46,438 nt of DNA, taken from assembly GCA_913776615.1 (NCBI GenBank), contig CAJYPK010000013.1:1-46438 (forward strand). Reading direction: 5' to 3'. The stretch comes from an uncultured Hymenobacter sp. (GTDB lineage Bacteria > Bacteroidota > Bacteroidia > Cytophagales > Hymenobacteraceae). The notes below the pieces were generated by a model, which saw only the letters and a program-made list of their open reading frames with translations, did not search any database and had not been told where the DNA came from. Positions 33,620 to 40,878 of this stretch are shown here, in pieces (within the stretch, counting starts at the first letter, position 1; every line of letters begins with the position of its first letter). Both the position numbers and the translations under genes were made by a program.

Positions 33620-34030
33620 ATGGAAAAGCTTCCCCGCATTTTACTCGTCGATGACGACGACACGACCAACTTTCTTAACGAGCACTTGCTCAATAAGCTG
33701 AAGGTAACCGACCACATTCAGATAACTTCCGGCGGCGAGCAAGCCCTGGCCCTGCTCGCCGAGCCGCCGCCCTACGTGCCCACCCTGCTGCTGCTCGACC
33801 TGGCCATGCCCGGCATGGGCGGCATGGAGTTTCTGGATGCCTACCTGCACCTGCCCCAGGCCCGGCGCGATGCTACCGTGATCGTGGTGCTGGCTACTTC
33901 AATGGACGCCCGCGATATGAACCGCATCAACGACCTGCCCATCGCCGGCCTCGTCAGCAAGCCCCTCACGGCCGAGAAGATCAATACGCTGCTCCAGCTG
34001 CACTTCAACCGCCAGCTGCCGACGGAATAA
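33620..34030 (+). CDS. Single-domain response regulator (receiver only)
   Basis: Encodes 136 residues, a complete CheY-like receiver without an output domain. The acidic pocket is ILLVDDDDTTN, the phosphoacceptor Asp lies in LLLLDLAMPGMGG, the switch Thr in VVLATSMDARD and the Lys in GLVSKPLT. No histidine kinase is next to it. It lies between lacI and a GH43 gene in a glycan locus, 160 bp and 68 bp away, and may be unrelated to sugar use. Start ATG 33620. Confidence 0.92.
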   Translation: MEKLPRILLVDDDDTTNFLNEHLLNKLKVTDHIQITSGGEQALALLAEPPPYVPTLLLLDLAMPGMGGMEFLDAYLHLPQARRDATVIVVLATSMDARDMNRINDLPIAGLVSKPLTAEKINTLLQLHFNRQLPTE

Positions 34031-34098
34031 GCCGTCGCCTCCCCCGCTCTCTATTCACCGGGCCGCCGACTTGCGCCCGCTCCTTTTCCACGCTGCCA

Positions 34099-35166
34099 AT
34101 GGCTTCTCGTCGCTCTTTTCTTAAAGGCTCGGCCACCGGGCTGGCCCTGCTGGCTATGCGCTCCTCTTCAGCCGCCGCGGCCCGCACCTACACCAACCCG
34201 GTGGTGGCCCGCAATTTTCCCGATCCTTTCGTGCTGCGCCACGCGGGACGCTACTACGCCTTCGGTACCACCGGCAAGGGCCGCACGGCCGACGGTCGGG
34301 TGTTCAGCGTGTTAGCTTCTACTAATCTCGTGGACTGGCAGCCGCTGGGCGGCGCGCTGACGCCCCCGGCCGGCGCCGAGGAGTACGACTTTTGGGCGCC
34401 CGAGGTGGTGGTGCACGAGGGCACGTTTTACATGTACTACTCGCGGGGCGGCGGGGCCATCGGGGCCACGGTGGGGCACCAGCTGCACGTGGCGACCAGC
34501 CGCCGCCCCGAGGGGCCGTATACCGAGGTGGCGACTTTGCCGGTGGCCGATAGCCAGTTCACCATCGATGCCCACGCCTTCCAGGATACCGATGGGCAAT
34601 GGTACCTGTTCTATGCCCGCGACTTTACCGACTCGGCCGATGGCTACTACCCCGGCACCGGCCTCGTGGTCGACCGGCTGACTTCCATGACCAAGCTGGC
34701 GGGCGAGCCGCGCACCGTGCTGCGCGCCCGCCACAAGTGGACGCTCTTCGAGGCCAACCGCCTCATGCCGCTCTACGGCAACCGTACTTTCGCCCAGTGG
34801 CACACGCTGGAAGGACCGTTCGTGCGCCGCCACGCGGGCAAATACTACTGCTTTTTCAGCGGGGCTAATTTCCTGACCGACCGCTACGGCGTCGATTATT
34901 GCACCGCTGACCACATCCTGGGGCCTTACCAGGATTCCGGCTCCGATGCCGGGGCGCGGGTGCTGCACTCGGTGCCCGGCCACGTGCGCGGCCCCGGCCA
35001 CCACTCGCACGTGCTCGGCCCCGACGGCCGCACCGAGTACCTGGTGTACCACGCCTGGAACGCCGCCATGACCGAGCGCCAGCTCTGCATCGACAAGCTG
35101 GCCTGGACCGCCCAGGGCCCGCGCTGCCTCGGCCCCACTTACACGCCCCAGCCGCTCCCGAGCTGA
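34099..35166 (+). CDS. Tat-exported GH43 family glycosidase
   Basis: Encodes 355 residues. The N-terminus SRRSFLKGSATGLALL carries the twin-arginine motif, so it leaves the cytosol folded, unlike the other two GH43 proteins here. GH43 catalytic acids are visible: Asp42 (NFPDPFV), Asp157 (TIDAHAF) and Glu238 (LEGPFV), with DFWAPEVVVHEGTFYMYYSRGG as another family mark. The conserved VRGPGHHSHVLGPDG loop lies near the C-terminus. It lacks the extra C-terminal domain of the 27797 gene. Probably an arabinan- or xylan-debranching enzyme. A family B repeat starts 20 bp after its stop codon. Confidence 0.92.
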   Translation: MASRRSFLKGSATGLALLAMRSSSAAAARTYTNPVVARNFPDPFVLRHAGRYYAFGTTGKGRTADGRVFSVLASTNLVDWQPLGGALTPPAGAEEYDFWAPEVVVHEGTFYMYYSRGGGAIGATVGHQLHVATSRRPEGPYTEVATLPVADSQFTIDAHAFQDTDGQWYLFYARDFTDSADGYYPGTGLVVDRLTSMTKLAGEPRTVLRARHKWTLFEANRLMPLYGNRTFAQWHTLEGPFVRRHAGKYYCFFSGANFLTDRYGVDYCTADHILGPYQDSGSDAGARVLHSVPGHVRGPGHHSHVLGPDGRTEYLVYHAWNAAMTERQLCIDKLAWTAQGPRCLGPTYTPQPLPS

Positions 35167-35186
35167 AGTATGGTCGTGCGCTCCCC

Positions 35187-35394
35187 CCACTAGCGCGAGC
35201 TTAGCGCAGCGTAACTCGTGCTAGCCATGACGTGGAGGCTGCGCCTCCACTGCCGCAACGCGGCAATCTGTACGTTGACATACTATTCCATTTAACGCCG
35301 TTCGGACGCGGGCTTGCCGCTAGCGCGGCAGTGGAGGCGCAGCCTCCACATCATGGCCAGCACGAGTTACGCTGCGCTAAACTCGCGCTAGTGG
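35187..35394. repeat. Long inverted hairpin repeat, family B copy 2
   Basis: Two 70-bp arms (35187-35256 and 35325-35394) match with three mismatches around a 68-bp centre. The small hairpins are kept but the sequences differ from the other long copies: GTGGAGGC-TGC-GCCTCCAC replaces GTGGAGTTT-CC-AAACTCCAC, and an inner CGC/GCG pair replaces GGC/GCC. TGCCGC...GCGGCA stems occur at both arm-centre borders. Confidence 0.88.
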
Positions 35395-35427
35395 AGCTAG
35401 TAGAGGCGCTTATTCAGAGCTATTTAC

Positions 35428-36075
35428 TTAATCCATCAGCAACCCATCGGCCATCGCTTGCTTGATGAGCGCGGCCGTATTCTTAACCTGCATCTTCTCC
35501 ATCATATTCTGCCGGTGGGTTTCGATGGTGCGCTTGCTTAGGAATAGCTTATCGGCAATTTCGCCCGTGGTCAGCCCCTGCGAAATGAGTTGCAACACTT
35601 CGATTTCGCGGCGCGACAGCCCGCCCGACTTCTCGGTCGGCTCGGTGGCGCGGGGGTTGTCGCGCAGCTTTTGCAGGGCGGTGAGGCCGGCGGCGGTACA
35701 CAAAAACTGCCCACCGGCGGCTACCGTGCGTACGCCAGTCACGATTTCGTCCACGCCCGAGCTTTTGAGCAGGTAGCCGTGGGCACCCGCGTCGAGCATC
35801 TGGAAAATGTGATTTTCCTTATCGAGCATCGTCAGGGCCAGGATGCGTACGTCGGGGTACTGCGCGCGGAGCTGGCGGGCGGTTTCGGGGCCGTCCATGC
35901 CGGGCATGTTTACGTCGAGCAGTACGACATCGGCCGGCGTGGCGGGTAATTGGGCCAGTAGTTCGTAGCCATCACCGGCCTCCCCCACCACTTCCAAGTC
36001 GGGCTGCGCGCTGAGCAGCAGGTGCAGGCCGGAGCGCACGATGTGGTGGTCATCGACCAAAAAAACGCGAATCAT
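35428..36075 (-). CDS. NarL/FixJ-type response regulator
   Basis: Encodes 215 residues. The receiver (VFLVDDHHIVRSGL, phosphoacceptor in VVLLDVNMPGMDG, LKSSG as the switch Lys region) is followed by a LuxR-type helix-turn-helix (GGLSRREIEVLQLISQGLTTGEIADKLFLSKRTIETHRQNMMEKM). It acts as a DNA-binding regulator. No histidine kinase gene is adjacent, so it is an orphan here. The start is ATG 36075; the frame also opens at TTG 36087. Confidence 0.94.
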   Translation of the reverse strand: MIRVFLVDDHHIVRSGLHLLLSAQPDLEVVGEAGDGYELLAQLPATPADVVLLDVNMPGMDGPETARQLRAQYPDVRILALTMLDKENHIFQMLDAGAHGYLLKSSGVDEIVTGVRTVAAGGQFLCTAAGLTALQKLRDNPRATEPTEKSGGLSRREIEVLQLISQGLTTGEIADKLFLSKRTIETHRQNMMEKMQVKNTAALIKQAMADGLLMD

Positions 36076-36639
36076 AAGCAGCGGCAAAGGGCCGGATTGG
36101 ACGCCCTTTTCGGCAAAGTAAACTGCGGTCGCGACTTGGCCAGCCAGTCGGCCCTCATGCGCTCTACATGCGCCAGCCAGCCGCCGACTATTTTACAAAT
36201 CCCTATCCTTCACGATTATACCTCGTTAGTCACCCGCTACTGACTAGGTTGAGCCAGCTTAATTATTTTGTAATATTCCTTGTTGCAATGGTCGTATGCA
36301 GGGCGATGCCTTGCCGCAGCAGCTACCCGAGTTGCGACACTGCACCCTACGCGGCCGCACCCAGCTACTCGACGGCAAGTTGGCCGTGACCCCGCCCCCG
36401 GACAGGGCACGCAACTAGTGGTACAGAACCGCCCCCGGCGTGCCCGATCGGGGAGTTCCGGCCAGCGCGGGCTTTGGCGAGGGGCGAAAACTACGGAACA
36501 TACCTCCGTACAAATTACCAATTTACTTACCAATCAATTGCTTAACCTGGCAATGCAATAACTCAGGGCGGCTGGGGAGCCGTTAGATAACTATCTGTTG
36601 TCACTATTTCCTACCTCCTCTCCTTTTCCATTTATTGCC
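36076..36639. other. Divergent intergenic region
   Basis: A 564-bp gap between the NarL-type gene (minus) and the second DUF892 gene (plus). I see no clear coding ORF; a 93-codon frame at 36280-36561 has no signal, homology or codon pattern to support it. No repeat of families A-D is present and no promoter can be called with confidence. Confidence 0.45.
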
Positions 36640-37137
36640 ATGTTTGACAAGCAAACCACCCTCGCCGACTTGTTTACCCTCAAGCTGCAAGGCCTCTACG
36701 ATGCCGAAAAGCAGCTGCTCAAGGCCCTGCCCATGCTATCCGACAAGGCCACCGACCCGCGCCTGCGCATGGCCTTCGAAAAGCACCTGGACGAAACCGA
36801 AAACCACGTAGCCCGCCTCGAGCAAATTGCGACGAACCTGGCCGTTGACCTCGACGGCCCCCGCTGCAAGGCGATGCAGGGCCTGGTTGAGGAAGGCGAG
36901 CAAATGATGGCCCTGAACGCCACCGACGAAGTACTGGACGCCGCCCTTATTTCGGCAGCGCAGGGCGTTGAGCATTATGAAATTGCGCAGTATGGCACCG
37001 CCGTCTACTTTGCCCGGCGCCTGGGCTACCACACGGAGGCCGCACTACTCCACGACACGCTGGCCGAGGAAAAAAGCGCCGATGAGCTACTCAATCAACT
37101 GGCCATCAATTCGGTTAATGAAAAGGCCCTGAGCTAA
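36640..37137 (+). CDS. Ferritin-like DUF892 (YciE-type) protein
   Basis: Encodes 165 residues, all alpha-helical by pattern, of the YciE/DUF892 family. Shared blocks are LADLFTLKLQGLYDAEKQLLKALP, KHLDETENHVARLEQI and VEHYEIAQYGTAVYFARRL. It is the paralogue of the gene at 6856-7350, about half identical by eye. I start at ATG 36640; the frame also opens at TTG 36598 but adds only 14 residues without family similarity. A strong terminator lies 31 bp downstream, so it is likely transcribed alone. Confidence 0.9.
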   Translation: MFDKQTTLADLFTLKLQGLYDAEKQLLKALPMLSDKATDPRLRMAFEKHLDETENHVARLEQIATNLAVDLDGPRCKAMQGLVEEGEQMMALNATDEVLDAALISAAQGVEHYEIAQYGTAVYFARRLGYHTEAALLHDTLAEEKSADELLNQLAINSVNEKALS

Positions 37138-37167
37138 TCCCGGTTTGCTCACGGTCCTATCCACCCG

Positions 37168-37194
37168 AGCCTCCCCACGCCGGGGAGGCTTTTT
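37168..37194 (+). terminator. Rho-independent terminator
   Basis: A 9-bp perfect stem AGCCTCCCC/GGGGAGGCT with loop ACGCC, followed by TTTT. It closes the DUF892 gene transcript. Confidence 0.85.
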
Positions 37195-37304
37195 GACGGC
37201 GGAGGACCGGTACTGTTCGGCTTAGTTTTGCCTCGGTGGCTGGCCCCACCCGTCACCACGGGGCCAGCCCTGCGTATAGCCCCTTCGCCTTCCTTGTACC
37301 AGCC

Positions 37305-38645
37305 ATGCTGCAACTAGACCAACTTTCGCTCAATATCCCAGACACAACCAAGCCCCGCGTGGTGGTTATTGGGGGTGGCTTTGGGGCCGTCAACCTCACC
37401 AAAAACCTGCCCAGCGACCAATTTCAGGTGGTGATGCTGAGCAAGCAGAACTACCACGGCTTCTGGCCGCTGCTCTACCAGGTGGCCACGGCTGGCCTGG
37501 AGCCCGAATCCATCGGGGAGCCCATTCGCAAGCTGTTCGACGACCATTCCGACTTTCACTTCCGCTTCGTGCGCGTGACGGGCATCGACCCGGTGGCCAA
37601 GACCGTGAGCACGCTCATCGGCAGCGTGCGCTACGACTACCTGGTCATTGCCACCGGTACCAAGTCCAATTACTTCGGCAACAAGGAAATCGAGCAGAAT
37701 GCCTTCGGCCTCAAGCACCTCACCGATGCCGTGAACCTGCGCAGCCAGCTCCTGCAAAGCTTCGAGCAGGCCAATCTGACCCAGGACCCGGCCCTGCGCC
37801 AGGGCCTGCTCAACATTGTGATTGCCGGGGCCGGCCCCACCGGCGTGGAGCTGGCCGGCTCGCTGGCCGAGATGCGCCAGCACGTACTGCCCAAGGATTA
37901 CCCCAACCTGGATTTCCGGCAGATGAACATCTACCTCGTTGATGGCCTCGACCGGGTGCTGCCGCCCATGTCGCCCGAAGCCAGCCAGCACGCGCACGGC
38001 TACCTCCTGAAATTGGGCGTCAACATCAAGCTCAACAAATTGGTAGACAGCTACGACGGTACCACGGTCCGCTTCAAGGACGGGGAGGAAATTCCAACCC
38101 AGACCCTGGTGTGGGCGGCCGGCGTTACGGGCGCGACCATCGAGGGCCTGCCCGCCGAAACCGTGGAACGCGGGCGCTACCTCGTCAACGACTTCAACCA
38201 GATACTGGGCTACACCGACATTTTCGCCATTGGCGACGTGGCGGTGATGAAAAGCGACAAATGGCCCAAGGGCCACCCGCAGGTGGCGCAGCCGGCCATT
38301 CAGCAGGGCACCCTGCTGGCCGAAAACCTGGTGCGCCAGCGCCGCAACGAGGCCTGGAAGCACTTCGATTACTTCGACAAGGGCTCGCTGGCCATCGTGG
38401 GCCGCGCCCGCGCCGTGGCCGACCTGCCGGGCAAGCACACGCTCAGCGGCTTCATCGCCTGGATAGCTTGGCTGTTCGTGCACATCTATTACCTGGTGGG
38501 CTTCCGCAACAAGCTTATCGTACTGACTAACTGGGCATACCGCCTGTTTACGTACCAGCGGGGCACCCGCATCATCATTCAGCCCTACATCAACGACCAC
38601 GACAAGGTGGGGCAGGAATTTGCCCGCCAGCAGGCCATCGACTAA
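37305..38645 (+). CDS. ndh: Type II NADH dehydrogenase (NDH-2)
   Basis: Encodes 446 residues. The FAD-binding GGGFGAVN motif follows the N-terminus (VVVIGGGFGAVNLTK) and a second Rossmann motif (IVIAGAGPTGVELAGSLAEM, near residue 187) binds NADH. ATGTKSNYFG and IFAIGDVAVM are family marks, and a C-terminal amphipathic/hydrophobic helix (FIAWIAWLFVHIYYLVGF) anchors it to the membrane. It passes electrons from NADH to quinone without pumping protons. I start at ATG 37305; the frame is open 69 bp further upstream without homology. Confidence 0.94.
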   Translation: MLQLDQLSLNIPDTTKPRVVVIGGGFGAVNLTKNLPSDQFQVVMLSKQNYHGFWPLLYQVATAGLEPESIGEPIRKLFDDHSDFHFRFVRVTGIDPVAKTVSTLIGSVRYDYLVIATGTKSNYFGNKEIEQNAFGLKHLTDAVNLRSQLLQSFEQANLTQDPALRQGLLNIVIAGAGPTGVELAGSLAEMRQHVLPKDYPNLDFRQMNIYLVDGLDRVLPPMSPEASQHAHGYLLKLGVNIKLNKLVDSYDGTTVRFKDGEEIPTQTLVWAAGVTGATIEGLPAETVERGRYLVNDFNQILGYTDIFAIGDVAVMKSDKWPKGHPQVAQPAIQQGTLLAENLVRQRRNEAWKHFDYFDKGSLAIVGRARAVADLPGKHTLSGFIAWIAWLFVHIYYLVGFRNKLIVLTNWAYRLFTYQRGTRIIIQPYINDHDKVGQEFARQQAID

Positions 38646-38681
38646 AGGCCGGGGCACGCTAAACTACTTCCTCCATACCCT

Positions 38682-38722
38682 ACGGGCCTGCTGCTACCCC
38701 CCCGGGGCGGCGGCAGGCCCGT
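38682..38722 (+). terminator. Hairpin after NDH-2, without U tract
   Basis: Arms 38682-38694 and 38710-38722 (13 bp, one G-T pair) form a GC-rich stem after the ndh stop codon. It lacks a T run, so it may mark a transcript end or processing site, not an intrinsic terminator in the strict sense. Confidence 0.5.
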
Positions 38723-38765
38723 GCTGCGCAAAAGCAGTAGCCAACCGGCCGGGGCGGCGTAGGCT

Positions 38766-38773
38766 TATCTTTG
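38766..38773 (+). promoter_or_regulatory. Candidate -7 box of the AraC-type gene
   Basis: TATCTTTG matches TAnnTTTG exactly and lies 19 bp before the ATG of the AraC-type gene. No good -33 TTG was found. Confidence 0.35.
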
Positions 38774-38792
38774 ATTTTTACAGCTATCAGCC

Positions 38793-39722
38793 ATGAAGCC
38801 GCGCCCGCTTGCCGAACTCTACGCCAAAGTAGCTGCCGCTACTGCCGCTACGCCCCACCCGGTGCAGCCCGCCGACATGCCACGGGAACTCGGGCAGTTC
38901 AACGTGTTTGACATCGCCGACCTAATGCTGGCCAACACCAGCCGGCCGCCGATGACGTTCGACCGGCGGGCCTTTCATAAAATCAGCCTCATCAGCGGGC
39001 GCAGCCGGGTAGAATACGCCGACCAGGCGGTGGAAGTAGATGGCCGGGCCCTGTGGGTGGCCACCCACCGCGTGCCCTACCGCTGGCTACCCCACGACGC
39101 GGCGCAAACCGGCTATTTCTGCGTATTCACCAACGAGTTTCTGCGGCCGGCCCAGGGCGCCCTGGCCCCCGACGAGCTACCTATCTTTCAACCTGGCAGC
39201 TACCCGCTCTGGGAGGTATCGGCCACCGCGCACGCCACTATTGAGCGAATTTTCAAGAAGATGATGCGCGAGATAGCTTCCGACTACGCGTATAAGTACG
39301 ACCTGTTGCGCGCCTACCTGCTGGAGCTGCTACACGAGGTGCAGCGGCTGCAACCCGCCGCGGCCCTGGTGCCTGCCCACTCGGCGGCGGCCCGGCTGGC
39401 GGCCCTGTTTACCGACTTGCTGGAGCGGCAATTTCCGCTCGAAAATCCGCAGCAGCAGCTTCGCCTGCGCACGGCGGCCGACTACGCCGGGCAGCTGCAC
39501 GTGCACGTCAACCACCTCAACCGGGTGCTGAAGGAAATGACCGGCCTCACCACCACCGCCCTGGTGGCCGCCCGCGTGACGCAGGAAGCCAAAATGCTGC
39601 TCAAGCAAACCAGCTGGACGGTTTCGGAAATCGCCGGTAGCCTGGGCTTTACCGACGTGGCCCACTTCTGCAATTTCTTTAAGCGGCAAACCACGCTCAC
39701 GCCGGGCGACTTTCGGGGCTGA
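38793..39722 (+). CDS. AraC family transcriptional regulator
   Basis: Encodes 309 residues. A cupin-like N-terminal sensor part (FHKISLISGRSRVEYADQAVEVDGRALWVATHRVPYRW) precedes the double helix-turn-helix AraC domain near the C-terminus, with MLLKQTSWTVSEIAGSLGFTDVAHFCNFFKRQTTLTPGDFR as the second HTH. It lies 117 bp upstream of an NAD(P)-binding SDR-like gene on the same strand, which it may control. The effector is unknown. Confidence 0.93.
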   Translation: MKPRPLAELYAKVAAATAATPHPVQPADMPRELGQFNVFDIADLMLANTSRPPMTFDRRAFHKISLISGRSRVEYADQAVEVDGRALWVATHRVPYRWLPHDAAQTGYFCVFTNEFLRPAQGALAPDELPIFQPGSYPLWEVSATAHATIERIFKKMMREIASDYAYKYDLLRAYLLELLHEVQRLQPAAALVPAHSAAARLAALFTDLLERQFPLENPQQQLRLRTAADYAGQLHVHVNHLNRVLKEMTGLTTTALVAARVTQEAKMLLKQTSWTVSEIAGSLGFTDVAHFCNFFKRQTTLTPGDFRG

Positions 39723-39839
39723 GCGGCCTTCGGGTTTGTGGTTTGATTTTTACAGTAGATGGTGTGACCCGCGCAATGCCCGCGCTGAGCCGGTCCCGGA
39801 CCTTTGTGCAGTCGTTAATCAACTCACAAAATCAACCAC

Positions 39840-40721
39840 ATGCGCGTTTTCGTTACCGGTGCCACGGGCTTCGTCGGCTCCGCCACCGTTCAGGAACTGC
39901 TCTCCGCCGGCCATCAGGTGCTCGGCCTCGCCCGCTCCGAAGCCGCCGCGCAGGCCCTGCGGGCCGCCGGGGCAACGGCTCACCCCGGCTCGCTTGATGA
40001 CCTCGACAGCCTGCGGCGCGGGGCCGCCGCGGCGGATGGCGTCATTCACCTGGCCTTTATTCACGACTTCTCGGCCTACGCCGCCGCTGGCGAGGCCGAC
40101 CAGCGCGCCATTGCGGCAATGGGCAGCGCGCTGGCGGGGTCTGACCGGCCGCTGATTGCCACCACCGGGCTGGCTGGCTTTGCACCGGGTCGCCCCGCCG
40201 TCGAAACCGACACTCCCGCGTACTCGCTGCGGCAGTCGGAGCCCGCCACGCTGGCCCTGGCGGCGCAGGGCGTGCGGGCGGCGGTGGTGCGCCTGGCGGC
40301 CTCCGTGCACGACCAGGGCGACTACGGCTTCGTGCCGACGCTCATCAACCTGGCCCGCCAAAAGGGGGAGGCCGCGTACATCGGCGACGGCCTCAACCGC
40401 TGGCCCGCTGTGCATCGGCGCGACGCAGCCCGGCTCTACCGGCTGGCGCTGGAACACGGCACTGCCGGGGCCCGCTACCACGGCGTGGCCGAAGAAGGCA
40501 TCGCGCTGCGCGACCTGGCGGCCATTATTGGGCAGCACTTGGGCGTACCGGTAGTTTCCAAATCACCCGAGGAAGCCCCAGAGCATTTCGGCTGGATGGC
40601 TCGCTTCGCGGGCTTGGACCTGGCCGCCTCCAGCGCGCTTACCCAGCAGCAGCTCGGCTGGCAGCCCAGCCACCCCACGCTGCTGGATGATCTGGCGCAG
40701 GGCCATTATTTCAGGCACTAA
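39840..40721 (+). CDS. NAD(P)-dependent epimerase/dehydratase-like SDR protein
   Basis: Encodes 293 residues. The N-terminal Rossmann motif VFVTGATGFVGSATVQELL and the acidic loop (GSLDDLDSLRRGAAAADGVIHLA) define an extended or atypical short-chain dehydrogenase. The usual YxxxK catalytic pair is not obvious: the region TTGLAGFAPGRPAVETDTPAYSLRQSEPA is where it would lie. It may therefore act on a nucleotide sugar-like or ketone substrate, or be a binding protein. Start ATG 39840, 117 bp after the AraC-type gene. Confidence 0.88.
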   Translation: MRVFVTGATGFVGSATVQELLSAGHQVLGLARSEAAAQALRAAGATAHPGSLDDLDSLRRGAAAADGVIHLAFIHDFSAYAAAGEADQRAIAAMGSALAGSDRPLIATTGLAGFAPGRPAVETDTPAYSLRQSEPATLALAAQGVRAAVVRLAASVHDQGDYGFVPTLINLARQKGEAAYIGDGLNRWPAVHRRDAARLYRLALEHGTAGARYHGVAEEGIALRDLAAIIGQHLGVPVVSKSPEEAPEHFGWMARFAGLDLAASSALTQQQLGWQPSHPTLLDDLAQGHYFRH

Positions 40722-40730
40722 TAAATAGTC

Positions 40731-40799
40731 AGGGTAAGTAGGGCTGATTCTGGATTGGGATACACTCTTTTGCGGTCCAGCATTAACCCTACTTACCCT
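40731..40799. repeat. Isolated inverted repeat between converging genes
   Basis: Perfect 13-bp arms AGGGTAAGTAGGG (40731-40743) and CCCTACTTACCCT (40787-40799), with a smaller CTGGA/TCCAG pair inside. It lies between the SDR gene and the converging esterase-like gene and resembles none of families A-D. It may serve as a transcript end. Confidence 0.6.
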
Positions 40800-40878
40800 T
40801 GAGCTTGCTGAAGAAGCTACAATACTAAAAGCAGCGCCGGCACCCTTTTACCTACGCTACCGAGCAAGTCCAAGGCGG

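Noticed and set aside
36280..36561. A 93-codon plus-strand frame in the intergenic region
   Set aside because: No signal, no family, no codon bias and no ribosome-binding site that I can support.
37314..38657. A 447-codon minus-strand frame opposite NDH-2
   Set aside because: Antisense shadow; NDH-2 with both Rossmann motifs is on the plus strand.
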